DNA of 50,132 nt from Luteitalea sp. (GCA_009377605.1 WHTT01000050.1:1-50132), one strand, 5' to 3'. Positions 16,199 through 28,618 are shown, numbered from the stretch's first letter. Notes: generated by a model from the sequence alone, not told the origin. Made by a program: numbers and translations.

Positions 16199-16825
16199 TC
16201 ATCTCCTTCCCGCTCCCTTTGCGCGTGCTACGAGCGCACTGCTTACGCCGTCCATGGCTGTCCCCAACTTCTCTCCGCTGTCTCCAAGCAGCACGATCGC
16301 ACCTTCGAAGTCGTCTCGGTCGAGTGCTGAGCGCGCTTCTTGCAAGACCTTGGCGGTGGCGCCAACCGCTTCGGCGAGGGGACGGACTGCTCGCGGAGCG
16401 ACGCGCGCTTCCTTGGCGCTGGCCAGGAGGCTGGTGGCATGCTCGAGGCGCGTCTGTAGGGCTTGGAGGGCCTTTTCGGCGTTGCCGCGCGCCCGTGCCT
16501 TCGCCTCTGCGGCCTGTGCAGCCGCATTGCGCGCGCGCTCACGCGCCTCGAGGGCGAAGTTGAGCGCCTGGCGGTAGTCGCGTTGGTTGGCGAAGTCGCC
16601 AGCGCGCTTCAGGGCGTCGAGCGCAGCGTCGAGCCCTTCCGGCGCGTACTCCGCGGCGCCGGCGGCCCGTGCTGCATCGATCGCGCCCTGGGCCTGATGG
16701 AGCTCTTTGCTGGGCGGCTCACCGCAGGCGGACGCGAGGAGCGTTGCGGCGAGGAAGAGCGCCCCGTAGGAGAGCGAGAGCACCACGAAGGGCAAGGGAC
16801 GAGAGACACGGGAAACGAGTGTCAT
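16199..16825 (-). CDS. Lipoprotein, DUF4398-like, alpha-helical
   Basis: A 208-residue lipoprotein. The signal peptide ends in the lipobox ASAC (near residue 34), followed by GEPPSKEL. The mature part is almost wholly alanine-rich helix with coiled-coil character. The segment QGAIDAARAAGAAEYAPEGL followed by ALDALKRAGDF is the DUF4398 pattern seen in periplasmic lipoproteins, often near OmpA-like partners; no such partner is adjacent here. It converges on the DapF-like gene. Function unknown; localisation to the periplasmic face of a membrane is likely. Confidence 0.75.
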   Translation of the reverse strand: MTLVSRVSRPLPFVVLSLSYGALFLAATLLASACGEPPSKELHQAQGAIDAARAAGAAEYAPEGLDAALDALKRAGDFANQRDYRQALNFALEARERARNAAAQAAEAKARARGNAEKALQALQTRLEHATSLLASAKEARVAPRAVRPLAEAVGATAKVLQEARSALDRDDFEGAIVLLGDSGEKLGTAMDGVSSALVARAKGAGRR

Positions 16826-17062
16826 GGTTTGAAAGGAAGCAGGGGTTCAAGGGGCCAAGGGATCAAGGAATCAAGTTCATCATCCCGCCGCATACCCTAC
16901 CAGATGGAGGTTGCTTATGTACCTCGACAGCGTTTTACTTCGTGACGTTCACTGGGCGCCGGCTCGCATCGCGAGGGGCGTCCTCATCTGTAGTACGATT
17001 GACGAGCGTGGCCGTCAGCACGAGGGTGTGCGGGTGCTGGTTGGCGGCGTGCTGGTGTCAGG
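16826..17062. repeat. Divergent intergenic region with a short CAAGGG word array
   Basis: 16850-16880 carries AAGGGGCC, AAGGGATC and AAGGAATC copies, the CAAGGG word in one orientation only. The rest, up to radC, shows no inverted arm, no convincing promoter and no coding region that I can support. Confidence 0.6.
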
Positions 17063-17731
17063 ATGAAACGGCTGGCCCAGGAGGATCGGCCGCGCGAGAA
17101 GCTCGATCGGCTGGGACCAACCGCCTTGGGCGACAACGAGCTGCTCGCCATCGTTGTCGGCCATGGCATCGGCCGCCTGGATGCGCTCGAGGTCGCGGAT
17201 CGCTTGCTTGCCGAGGTTGAAGGACTGCACGGGCTGGCCCGGGCCTCGCGTGATGATCTGGATCGCGTGCCTGGCGTTGGCGCCACCAAGGCGGCACGGC
17301 TGCTGGCGGCGATTGAGCTGGGCCGACGGACGCTGACCCGCGCAGCACCGGAACGTCCACAGCTGGCGACGCCGCGTGAGACGGCTGCGTATCTGCTGCC
17401 GCGCTTCGGAGGCCATCGCGTCGAGCAGTTCGGTATCGTGATGGTCGACACGAAGCACCGCGTCCTGAAGGCGACCGCGGTCTCGCGCGGCACATTGGAC
17501 GGAAGCCTCGTCCACCCGCGGGAAGTGTTTCGAGAAGCGGTCCTGCGCGGTGCCGCTGCCATCGTCCTGTTCCACAATCATCCGTCCGGGGATCCGTCAC
17601 CGAGCCGCGATGATGTGAAGCTGACGCGCCGGCTGCTGATGGCCGGTGACGTCATGGGGATCGACGTACTGGATCACGTCATCCTCGGTGACACGACGTA
17701 CTTCAGCTTTCGCGAGGCGGGACAGATCTAG
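17063..17731 (+). CDS. radC: RadC-family JAB/MPN-domain protein
   Basis: A 222-residue RadC (UPF0758) protein. An N-terminal helix-hairpin-helix region (LDRVPGVGATKAARL, residues 66-80) is followed by the JAB metalloprotease-like domain with its zinc motif HNHPSGDPSPSRDD at 171-184, so H171, H173 and D184 are intact. The biological role of RadC proteins remains unsettled despite the DNA-repair name. The ATG at 17063 is the only start after an in-frame stop about 60 bases upstream, and GTCAGG before it is a weak SD. The stop codon sits at the edge of a hairpin. Confidence 0.88.
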   Translation: MKRLAQEDRPREKLDRLGPTALGDNELLAIVVGHGIGRLDALEVADRLLAEVEGLHGLARASRDDLDRVPGVGATKAARLLAAIELGRRTLTRAAPERPQLATPRETAAYLLPRFGGHRVEQFGIVMVDTKHRVLKATAVSRGTLDGSLVHPREVFREAVLRGAAAIVLFHNHPSGDPSPSRDDVKLTRRLLMAGDVMGIDVLDHVILGDTTYFSFREAGQI

Positions 17732-17771
17732 GTAGGAGGAAAAAGGTACCCGGTTCCTTTTTCCTCCTACC
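17731..17771. terminator. Perfect 16-base-pair hairpin between radC and metG
   Basis: 17731-17746 (GGTAGGAGGAAAAAGG) pairs perfectly with 17756-17771 around a 9-base loop. On the + strand the descending arm holds a run of five T. The A-run on the ascending arm would give the same layout in the opposite direction. It begins on the last base of the radC stop codon. Confidence 0.6.
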
Positions 17772-17812
17772 ATCTCCGAAGTTGCGTTCGCACGCTTTCG
17801 TTCGTAGCGCTT

Positions 17813-19798
17813 ATGCCGCCGTTCTACATCACGACGCCTATTTATTACACGAATGGTGAGCCGCACGTCGGTCACGCGTACACGACGATCCTGACCGATG
17901 CCATTGCCCGAGCACATCGCCTACTCGGTGACGACGTGTTCTTTCTGACAGGAACCGATGAGCACGGTCAGAAGATTGAGCGCTCAGCGCAAAAGGTAAA
18001 CGTGGAGACGCGCGCCTACGTGGATGGGCTCTCGGCGGCGTTTCGGAGCCTGTTCGAGGCGCTCAACATCTCCAACGACGACTTCATCCGAACGTCGGAG
18101 CCGCGGCACTATCGCGCAGCGGAGGCTCTCTGGCGCCGCGTCCGCGATCGGGGGGACCTGTACAAGGGAAGCTATGAAGGCTGGTATTGCACGGTGGACG
18201 AGATCTTCGTCGCCGAGACGCAGCTCGTCGACGGCGATCGCTGCCCGCTCTGTGGCAACGTCGTGGAGCGGCTCAGCGAGGAGAGCTACTTCTTTCGCCT
18301 CTCGAAGTACGAGCAGCCGCTGCTCGAGCATTATCGCGCCAACCCCGACTTCGTCACGCCAGAGATTCGGCGCAATGAGGTGGTGTCGTTCGTCGCGCAG
18401 GGCCTGAAGGACCTCAGTGTGAGCCGCACATCATTCCGCTGGGGGATTCCGGTGCCAGACGACCCCGGACACGTGATGTACGTGTGGTTCGACGCCTTGA
18501 CGAATTACATCACCGCCGCCGGCTTTGGAGACGAGCGTCCAGAGGCGGCGGCGCGCTTTCGCGCCGTCTGGCCTGCCGACGTGCACCTGATCGGGAAGGA
18601 CATCGTGCGACAGCATGCCATCTACTGGCCGGCGTTCTTGATGTCAGCTGGCTTGCCGCTGCCCAAGCGCATCGTTTCGCACGGGCACTGGCTCATGGAA
18701 GGCGCCAAGATGTCCAAGTCCGTCGGCAATGTCATTCAGCCGCAAGGGTACATGGAGACGTTCGGCGTGGACGCGCTGCGCTATTTCGTATTGCGCGAGA
18801 TGACCGTCGGCAACGACGCGAGCTTCAACGATCGGGCGTTCGTCGGTCGCTACAACGCGGACCTGGCCAACGACCTCGGCAACTTGGTCAGCCGCGTTGT
18901 CACGATGATCCACCGGTATGTGAATGGACGTGTCCCCGCGGCTGGCGTCGATCTCCCGGAGGAGGTGGAGGCCGAGAACGCCCTGTTCCGGGGCGAGCTG
19001 GCGCGGGGGATCGAGACCACACTGGACGCAGCCCGCCGCTTCGATACGGCCACGGCATTGAGCGCTGCCTGGCAGTTGGTGACCGGGACCAACCGCTACT
19101 TGGTGGCGCGGGAGCCGTGGAAGCTCGCAAAGCGGCCGGAAAGCCGTTCGCACCTCGAGACGACGCTCTATCATGCGGCGGACGCTATCCGGGTGATTGC
19201 CGCCCTCATCGAGCCCGCGGTACCTGCGACCGCCACCCGTATCCGGCGCATGCTCGGTATCGATGCCGAGTCGTGGGTCGACCTCAGGCCCTCCACCTTA
19301 CCGGTGGGGCGGTCGCTTGGCCCCGTGGAGCCTCTCTTTCCACGAGTGGAGATTGATGTGACCGAACACGATCAGGATCAGACGAGCCCCCAGACGAGTC
19401 CCCAGACGAGTCCCGAGCCCAGCGCTGCGGCCCAGGCGACCGTCCCGAGCCCAGGGAGCCCGGTAGGTGAGCCGCGCATTTCCATCGACGACTTCATGAA
19501 GGTCGACCTGCGCGTGGCGAAGGTCTTGGGCGCGGAGCGCGTGCCCAAGTCGAAGAAGCTGCTGAAGCTGACCGTCGATCTCGGCTTCGAGCAGCGGACG
19601 GTCGTGGCAGGCATTGGCGAAGCCTATGAGCCGGAGGCCCTGGTGGGCCGAACGATCGCGATTGTCGCCAACCTGCAGCCGGCGACCTTGATGGGCGTCG
19701 AATCGAATGGGATGGTCCTGGCCAGTAGTCCCGAAGGTGGTAAGCCGCAGCTGGTTGGTTTCGACTCGCCGTTGCCGCCGGGTAGCCGCGTTCGCTAG
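17813..19798 (+). CDS. metG: Methionyl-tRNA synthetase with C-terminal tRNA-binding domain
   Basis: A 661-residue class I aminoacyl-tRNA synthetase that charges tRNA(Met). The HIGH-type motif is HVGH (18-21) and KMSKS is at 299-303. A zinc-binding knuckle with CPLCG lies near residues 144-148. After the anticodon-binding helical domain comes a low-complexity linker (TSPQTSPQTSPEPS, near residue 530). An EMAP/Trbp111-type tRNA-binding domain of about 105 residues ends the protein (DLRVAKVLGAERVPKSKKLLKL). The ATG at 17813 lies 42 bases after the hairpin. Confidence 0.95.
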   Translation: MPPFYITTPIYYTNGEPHVGHAYTTILTDAIARAHRLLGDDVFFLTGTDEHGQKIERSAQKVNVETRAYVDGLSAAFRSLFEALNISNDDFIRTSEPRHYRAAEALWRRVRDRGDLYKGSYEGWYCTVDEIFVAETQLVDGDRCPLCGNVVERLSEESYFFRLSKYEQPLLEHYRANPDFVTPEIRRNEVVSFVAQGLKDLSVSRTSFRWGIPVPDDPGHVMYVWFDALTNYITAAGFGDERPEAAARFRAVWPADVHLIGKDIVRQHAIYWPAFLMSAGLPLPKRIVSHGHWLMEGAKMSKSVGNVIQPQGYMETFGVDALRYFVLREMTVGNDASFNDRAFVGRYNADLANDLGNLVSRVVTMIHRYVNGRVPAAGVDLPEEVEAENALFRGELARGIETTLDAARRFDTATALSAAWQLVTGTNRYLVAREPWKLAKRPESRSHLETTLYHAADAIRVIAALIEPAVPATATRIRRMLGIDAESWVDLRPSTLPVGRSLGPVEPLFPRVEIDVTEHDQDQTSPQTSPQTSPEPSAAAQATVPSPGSPVGEPRISIDDFMKVDLRVAKVLGAERVPKSKKLLKLTVDLGFEQRTVVAGIGEAYEPEALVGRTIAIVANLQPATLMGVESNGMVLASSPEGGKPQLVGFDSPLPPGSRVR

Positions 19799-19843
19799 GC
19801 GCGGGCCCGCTTCGCTTTGGTCCGTCCTTCGCGCCCTGATCAG

Positions 19844-20635
19844 ATGGAACCGCCGCTCATCGATTCACATAGCCACCTGGCGGATGATGTCTTCGCCGCG
19901 GACGTCGAAGGCGTCATTCAGAGGGCGCAGGCTGCGGGCGTCACGCGGACGCTCTGCATTCTCGAGGCTGGCAACCGCGATGAAGCCGCACGTGTCGCCC
20001 GCCTGCGCGCGCTGTGGCCAGCGGTGCGCTTCAGCGCGGGGATCCATCCGCATCACGCGGGGCCCTACGGGAGCGATCCGGCGCGCGTCACATCTACGGT
20101 CAGCGCGGCGCTCCGCACCAACGAGGCCGCTCGCGCGCTGGGGGAAATCGGCCTGGACTACCACTACGACTTCGCTCCGCGCGAGGTGCAGCACGCCGTG
20201 TTCCGCACGCAGATCCAGTTGGCGCAGGAGCTGGATCTGCCGGTGGTGATCCATACACGCGAAGCGGACGCGGATACGACGCGCATCCTCGGCGAGGAGA
20301 ATCGTGGCGCCCTCCGAGGCGTGTTCCACTGCTTCACGGGCGACGGCCGCTTGGCGGCGGCGGCGCTCGATCTCGGGTTCTATCTGTCGTTCTCGGGGAT
20401 CGTCACGTTTCCCCGTGCGGACGGCCTGCGCGAGGTGGCGAAACAGGTGCCGCGAGACCGATACCTCGTCGAGACCGACAGCCCCTATCTCGCCCCCCCG
20501 CCCCACCGTGGGCAGCGCAACGAGCCCGCCCTGGTGGCGCGCGTGGTCGAGGTGCTCGCCACCGTGCGGGAGACCTCGCCAGAGGTGGTGGCGGCCGAGA
20601 CCACCGCCAACTTCGAGGAGCTGTTCAGGCCATGA
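19844..20635 (+). CDS. tatD: TatD-family metal-dependent hydrolase
   Basis: A 263-residue TatD-type amidohydrolase-fold DNase. The metal ligands are visible: H9 and H11 in DSHSHL, the glutamate in GEIGLDYH, the histidines in VVIHTREA and GVFHCFTG, and the aspartate in ETDSPYLAP. I start it at ATG 19844 because translation from an upstream TTG would only add residues not usual for the family. It follows metG by 45 bases; metG and tatD are neighbours in many bacterial genomes, so an operon is likely. Confidence 0.9.
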   Translation: MEPPLIDSHSHLADDVFAADVEGVIQRAQAAGVTRTLCILEAGNRDEAARVARLRALWPAVRFSAGIHPHHAGPYGSDPARVTSTVSAALRTNEAARALGEIGLDYHYDFAPREVQHAVFRTQIQLAQELDLPVVIHTREADADTTRILGEENRGALRGVFHCFTGDGRLAAAALDLGFYLSFSGIVTFPRADGLREVAKQVPRDRYLVETDSPYLAPPPHRGQRNEPALVARVVEVLATVRETSPEVVAAETTANFEELFRP

Positions 20636-20702
20636 CGAGCCCCGGAGGAGGGAGCCGCGAGCCCAGTTTGCGTCTCTTTTGCGTTACTATGCAGAGGTTT
20701 TT

Positions 20703-23961
<3,259 letters not shown>

Positions 23962-24099
23962 TGAGTTGTAAGTGTTTGAGCTCAGCACTCTCTGCGATGG
24001 TAGGGTGCGTCGGCCTCCCGCGCCGTCACGGCCGCCTCGGCGAGGCGGCCCGACCTAAACTCACAACGCATAACTCACAACTCACAACTTCCATCATCC
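23962..24099. repeat. Inverted GAGTTGT / ACAACTC array enclosing a GC palindrome
   Basis: GATGAGTTGTAAGTG near 23958-23972 faces ACTCACAACGCATAACTCAC and further ACTCACA copies at 24059-24090. Between them, 24030-24050 is a palindrome with arms GGCCGCCTCG and CGAGGCGGCC, nearly the same as the unit at 15201. The palindrome-within-word-array design matches 12528-12681. Confidence 0.75.
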
Positions 24100-25638
24100 A
24101 TGAAGCCACGCATCCTAGTCATCGACGATGAAGCTGCCATCCGCGACATGATGCGGATGATCCTCGAATACGAAGGCTACGACTGTCTCGTGGCGGCGAC
24201 CGGCCAAGAGGCGCTCGCCCTGATGGAGCGCGCCATGCCGGATCTCGTCTTCCTGGATATCAAGATGCCTGGCATGGATGGGCTCGAGGTGCTCGGCCGC
24301 ATCCGAAGCCTGGACGAAGGGGTGCCGGTCGTGATGATCTCCGGCCATGCGACGATCAGCGATGCCGTCACCGCCACCAAGCTTGGTGCGTTCGACTTCA
24401 TCGAGAAGCCGCTCGCCAGCGAGCGCGTCCTCGTCACCGTGCGCAATGCCATCGATGCGAGCCGTCTCAAGACCGAGGTCGGGCGCCTGCGACAGGACGC
24501 CGAGGCCAAGTATCGGATCACGGGTGACAGCCCGGCGCTCAGGCGGGTCCTGGACGATGTGGCGCGTGCGGCGCCGACCAACGCAACGGTGCTCATCCTC
24601 GGCGAGAGCGGCGTCGGTAAGGAGCTCGTCGCTCGTGCCATCCATCGCAACAGTCAGCGCGCGAAGGAGCGCTTCGTCCAAGTCAACTGTGCAGCGATTC
24701 CGGAGGAGCTGATCGAATCCGAGCTCTTCGGTCACGAGAAAGGCTCCTTCACCGGTGCTTCCGACAAGCAGCTCGGGAAGTTCGAGCAGGCGGACCGCGG
24801 CACGATCTTCTTGGATGAAGTCGGAGACATGAGCCCGAAGACCCAGGCCAAGGTGCTGCGCGTCCTGCAAGAGGGTGAGGTGGAGCGAATCGGCTCCGCC
24901 AAGACCTTCAAGGTCGACGTGCGTGTGATTGCTGCGACGAACAAGCGGCTCGAGGAGGAGATTGCACGAGGCACGTTCCGCGAGGACCTCTACTTTCGGC
25001 TGAGCGTCATCCCGATTTCAGTGCCACCGCTCCGCGAGCGCGCAGAGGATATCCCCTCGCTCGTGCGCCACTTCATGGACTTGTTCGCACGTGAAGGTGC
25101 CAGCTTTCGGGCGAAGCGCTTCACACCGCCGGCCATGGCGCTCCTGCAGCACCAGCGCTGGAAGGGCAACATCAGGGAGCTCAGGAACACCGTCGAGCGC
25201 GCCCTGATCATGTCGCGGGGCGAGAGCATCGATGAGGCGGAGCTACGGGAGATCCTCAGGCTCGAGACGCGCCTCGGCCCTTCGGCCGCTGAGCCGCAGG
25301 CGCCAACCGGTGGGCTGGAGCGCGCGCCGGGAACTGCCGCAAGCGGTCTCTCTGGAGCGGATCGCGCCGCTCCAGCCCCGGCAGGCACGTCAATCGACGA
25401 CCGAGTGGCGCCGGACGCGTCTAGCTCAGGAGATGCCATGCCGCCTCCCGCGCCGGAGCCGTCACGGCCGTCGACCCTCAAGGAGTTCAAGGAGCAGGCG
25501 GAACGTGCGTTCCTGGTCGAGCGGCTCCGCGACAACAACTGGAACATTTCCAAGACCGCCGAGGTCATTGGGACGCCCCGCAGCAACTTGTACAAGAAGC
25601 TTGAACAGTACCAGATCAGCCAGGAGCGCGACGGCTAG
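24100..25638 (+). CDS. NtrC-family sigma-54-dependent response regulator
   Basis: A 512-residue regulator with an N-terminal receiver domain (acidic pair DD at 9-10, phosphoacceptor D53 in FLDIKMPGMDG). The AAA+ domain has Walker A GESGVGK at 168-174, the sigma-54 contact loop GSFTGA at 215-220 and Walker B TIFLDE. A proline/alanine-rich linker of about 70 residues precedes a Fis-type helix-turn-helix (WNISKTAEVIGTPRSNLYKKL). It should activate sigma-54 promoters when phosphorylated. No histidine kinase gene is adjacent, so its partner is elsewhere. The ATG has no clear Shine-Dalgarno sequence. Confidence 0.92.
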   Translation: MKPRILVIDDEAAIRDMMRMILEYEGYDCLVAATGQEALALMERAMPDLVFLDIKMPGMDGLEVLGRIRSLDEGVPVVMISGHATISDAVTATKLGAFDFIEKPLASERVLVTVRNAIDASRLKTEVGRLRQDAEAKYRITGDSPALRRVLDDVARAAPTNATVLILGESGVGKELVARAIHRNSQRAKERFVQVNCAAIPEELIESELFGHEKGSFTGASDKQLGKFEQADRGTIFLDEVGDMSPKTQAKVLRVLQEGEVERIGSAKTFKVDVRVIAATNKRLEEEIARGTFREDLYFRLSVIPISVPPLRERAEDIPSLVRHFMDLFAREGASFRAKRFTPPAMALLQHQRWKGNIRELRNTVERALIMSRGESIDEAELREILRLETRLGPSAAEPQAPTGGLERAPGTAASGLSGADRAAPAPAGTSIDDRVAPDASSSGDAMPPPAPEPSRPSTLKEFKEQAERAFLVERLRDNNWNISKTAEVIGTPRSNLYKKLEQYQISQERDG

Positions 25639-25639
25639 G

Positions 25640-25758
25640 GAGACCACGAAGGCACGAAGGATCAACCACGAAGACACGAAGATTCAACCACGAAGAACAC
25701 GAAGAGCACGAAGAAAACCAAGTTGAATTCTCTTCTTCGCGACCTTCGTGGTTCTGCC
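25640..25758. repeat. CACGAAGG word array with inverted arm
   Basis: About eight copies of (C)CACGAAGR from 25645 to 25715 face CTTCTTCGCGACCTTCGTGG at 25731-25750. The array follows the regulator stop and precedes the DUF885 gene by about 50 bases. Same word as at 40899-41052. Confidence 0.85.
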
Positions 25759-25805
25759 GCGCGCGTCCGCGATAGGCTCTGTGCTACGGCAATTGAGGAA
25801 AATTC

Positions 25806-27629
25806 ATGAATCGCATCCTGATGGCTCTCGCGCTCGTTGTTTCCCTTCTTGGTTGCCGTCAAGAAGCCTCCGATTCCGCTCGGTCGTCGGCAACCGAGGG
25901 CGACCTGGCTCAGGCCGCGGCCGAGCTCGACAAGTTCTACGCTGAGTATTGGGAGGAATTGCTTCGGCTCGATCCAATCCAGGCGACCTTCATCGGCGAC
26001 ACCCGTTACAACGATCAGTTGCCGAACTTCCTGGCCGCCGATTTTCGGAAGCGGATGCACGACTTCAACGCGGGATGGCTGAAGCGCGCGCAGGCCCTCG
26101 ACGGCCGGACGCTCGATGAGCAGGCGCGCCTGAGCTATGACATCTTCGTGCGCAATCTCGAGCGAGAGCTCGAGACGGAGCGCTTCCCCGACTGGATGCA
26201 GCCGATCAATCAGTTCTACAGCGTGGCCAGCCTGGCCGTGCAGTTGGGCTCTGGCACGGGCGCCCAGCCGTTCAGGGAGGTCGGCGATTATGACAACTGG
26301 CTCCAGCGTGCCCAACGCTTGCCCAACCTCTTCGATCAGGCAATCGCCAACATGCGCGAGGGGATGGCGCGCGGCGTCGTGCAGCCCAAGGTGTTGATGC
26401 AGAAGGTCGTGCCGCAGCTCGACGCCATCATTGCGGACGAGCCGGAGGACACGGACTTCTGGGGGCCAATCGCGCGCATGCCGCCAGAGTTTGGTGACGC
26501 CGACGGGAAGCGTCTCACCAGCGCCTACCGCGCGATGATCGGCGAGCACGTGGTGCCTGCCTATCGGCGCCTGCGTAGCTTCATTGAGGACGAATACCTT
26601 CCCGCGTGTCGCGACACCGTGGCGCTGTCTGCCCTCCCAGACGGCGACGCCTGGTATGCCTTCAACGCCAAGCGCTCGACGACGACCGATCTCACACCGG
26701 CCGAGATCCATCGCATCGGCCTGAAGGAGGTGGCGCGCATCCACGGTGAAATGAAGCAGGTGATGCAGCAGGTGGGCTTCAAAGGCGATCTCGCGGCCTT
26801 CTTCGAGTTCATGACCACCGACCGACAGTTTCGATTCGCCAGCGAGAACGCGCTACTGAAGGCGTACAACGGCCTCAGGGCACGCGTCGAGGCCGGTGTG
26901 CCGCGGTTGTTCTCCCTGCTCCCGAAGGCGTCGTTCGAGATCCGTCCCGTCGAGCCGTTTCGCGCCGCCTCGGCCGCCGGGGGCGAGTATCAGCAGCCAA
27001 GCGAGGACGGGTCGCGCCCAGGCATCTTCTATGTCAACACGTATGACCTGCCGACGCGGAAGACATGGGATATGGAGAATCTGTTCCTGCACGAGGCGAT
27101 CCCGGGCCACCACTTCCAGATCGCCTTGCAGCAGGAGCTGGCCGACCTGCCGCGGTTTCGCCGCTTTGGAATCGAGACCGCGTTTGTCGAGGGCTGGGGG
27201 CTGTACGCCGAGTCACTCGGCAAGGAGCTGGGCATCTACACCGATCAGTATCAGTACTTCGGCCGCTTGCAGGCGGAGCTCTGGCGTGCCATCCGCCTCG
27301 TCGTGGACACCGGCTTGCACGACCAGGACTGGACGCGCGAGCAGGTGATCGAATACATGATCGACAACTCTGCGACGAGCAAGACGCAAGCGGTTGCCGA
27401 GGCGGAGCGCTACATTGCCATCCCGGGGCAGGCGTTGGCGTACAAGATCGGCGAGCTCAAGCTGCAAGAGCTGCGCAGGCGGGCCGAACAGGCGCTTACA
27501 GACCGCTTCGACATCAAGGCATTCCACGCCGCCGCGCTCGAAGATGGGTCGTTGCCGCTCGATGTGTTGGAAGCGAAGATCGATCGCTGGATTGCTGCAC
27601 AAGAGCAGGTGACACCAACCGGGGACTGA
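25806..27629 (+). CDS. DUF885 family lipoprotein, probable zinc hydrolase
   Basis: A 607-residue exported lipoprotein with a short signal peptide ending in the lipobox SLLGC (C17). The long helical DUF885 domain carries HEAIPGHH at residues 429-436, a zinc-peptidase-like motif characteristic of the family, followed by FVEGWGLYAE about 25 residues later. Members resemble metallocarboxypeptidases but few have known substrates. The ATG at 25806 is supported by GAGGAAAA seven bases upstream. It is monocistronic and converges on the toxin-antitoxin pair. Confidence 0.88.
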   Translation: MNRILMALALVVSLLGCRQEASDSARSSATEGDLAQAAAELDKFYAEYWEELLRLDPIQATFIGDTRYNDQLPNFLAADFRKRMHDFNAGWLKRAQALDGRTLDEQARLSYDIFVRNLERELETERFPDWMQPINQFYSVASLAVQLGSGTGAQPFREVGDYDNWLQRAQRLPNLFDQAIANMREGMARGVVQPKVLMQKVVPQLDAIIADEPEDTDFWGPIARMPPEFGDADGKRLTSAYRAMIGEHVVPAYRRLRSFIEDEYLPACRDTVALSALPDGDAWYAFNAKRSTTTDLTPAEIHRIGLKEVARIHGEMKQVMQQVGFKGDLAAFFEFMTTDRQFRFASENALLKAYNGLRARVEAGVPRLFSLLPKASFEIRPVEPFRAASAAGGEYQQPSEDGSRPGIFYVNTYDLPTRKTWDMENLFLHEAIPGHHFQIALQQELADLPRFRRFGIETAFVEGWGLYAESLGKELGIYTDQYQYFGRLQAELWRAIRLVVDTGLHDQDWTREQVIEYMIDNSATSKTQAVAEAERYIAIPGQALAYKIGELKLQELRRRAEQALTDRFDIKAFHAAALEDGSLPLDVLEAKIDRWIAAQEQVTPTGD

Positions 27630-27642
27630 CGGGCACTGCTGT

Positions 27643-28071
27643 TCACTGGGCGCGCTGCCGTCCGACCGGCAGGATGCACGGCACGGCTTGCCGCCCATGA
27701 CGACGATAGACGCGGAAATCCCTATCGGTGGTGAGCAGTACCACGTCCGCCAAGGTCTCCGTCATGCGCACGAGGCACGCATCCGCCAGGCTCATCGGTA
27801 CGTCCGCGTACTTCTCCATCAGCCTCAGCGGTCGCTCGAGGTCGTCGTTGAGGTCGAAGGCGGCGAGGAGCGCCCGGCGGCGGAGAAGAGCAACGAGTGC
27901 AGACTCACCGCGAGACTCCAACAGGTGAAACGTCTCTGAAAGCACGGCCTCGCTCGTGTGCCACGGCGGCGGAAAGCGCTCCGCTTGGGCCGCGGCCCAG
28001 CGGTGGTATCCATCGCGATGGCTCAGCAGCGCAACGAGAAAGCCGGCGTCAACGACCACGCTTCCGGCCAT
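27643..28071 (-). CDS. vapC: PIN-domain toxin (VapC-like)
   Basis: A 142-residue PIN-domain protein, probably an RNase that cleaves RNA when freed from its antitoxin. The acidic active-site residues are in place: D8 (VVVDAG), E46 (LSETF), D97 (SLADACL) and D116/D118 (LTTDRDF). The ATG overlaps the antitoxin's 3' end by 23 bases, the usual antitoxin-first arrangement. It converges with the DUF885 gene with a 13-base gap. RNA target unknown. Confidence 0.85.
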   Translation of the reverse strand: MAGSVVVDAGFLVALLSHRDGYHRWAAAQAERFPPPWHTSEAVLSETFHLLESRGESALVALLRRRALLAAFDLNDDLERPLRLMEKYADVPMSLADACLVRMTETLADVVLLTTDRDFRVYRRHGRQAVPCILPVGRQRAQ

Positions 28072-28306
28072 AGTCGGTCTTGTGAAGATATTCCTTCCGG
28101 CGCGCGCTCAGATCGCGAGGGAGCCCGTCGACCGAGCCAATCAGATCAGCAATGGCATCGATCGCGGGGCGTCCGGAGCGCGAATCACCGCGCGACGTGA
28201 GGCGCTCGCGAACGACATCGGACTTCGAAACCTTCCGCCCACGGGACTCGGCTTCGATGTCGGCGACGAGCGCTTCCGGCAGCCTGACGGTGAGACTCTT
28301 CTTCAC
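28049..28306 (-). CDS. Ribbon-helix-helix antitoxin
   Basis: An 85-residue protein. The N-terminal KKSLTVRLPEALVADIE strand-helix is a CopG/Arc-type ribbon-helix-helix DNA-binding domain that should dimerise. The basic C-terminal tail (LSARRKEYLHKTDYGRK) would wrap the PIN toxin. I place the start at GTG 28304-28306, with GGGAAGG upstream; a longer frame exists but adds residues outside the fold. It overlaps the toxin gene by 23 bases. Autoregulation through the inverted repeats just upstream is probable. Confidence 0.82.
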   Translation of the reverse strand: MKKSLTVRLPEALVADIEAESRGRKVSKSDVVRERLTSRGDSRSGRPAIDAIADLIGSVDGLPRDLSARRKEYLHKTDYGRKRGR

Positions 28307-28321
28307 GGCACACCTTCCCAA

Positions 28322-28355
28322 CAGTGTTTCACTGCCCCAGTGTAATACGACACTG
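28322..28355 (-). promoter_or_regulatory. Probable antitoxin operator (CAGTG inverted repeats)
   Basis: CAGTG-N3-CACTG at 28322-28334 and CAGTGT-N6-ACACTG at 28338-28355 give four half-sites, 16-50 bases before the antitoxin GTG. Clustered short inverted repeats at this place are typical ribbon-helix-helix operators. The rest of 28356-28458 shows nothing else. Confidence 0.5.
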
Positions 28356-28458
28356 CCAACTACGCAATACATGACGCACCCGACCAGCGGTTCGGTGTTG
28401 TGCGTGGGTGATCGCGCCGTGAGCTAAGGACCGGCCGACGACCTGTGGACGAGAGTGG

Positions 28459-28464
28459 TAGAAT
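28459..28464 (+). promoter_or_regulatory. Possible -10 box for rnpB
   Basis: TAGAAT lies 15 bases before the predicted RNase P RNA 5' end. No recognisable -35 hexamer is in register. Confidence 0.35.
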
Positions 28465-28618
28465 TCAACATGTGCCGTAGTGGTCCGAGGTGATCGCCGC
28501 GGGCGGCGCCCGCGATGGGCGCCGGTAGCGGAGGAAAGTCCGAACTCCAGAGGGCAGCGTGCTGGCTAACGCCCAGTCAGGGTGACCTGAAGGAAAGTGG
28601 CACAGAAAACATACCGCC

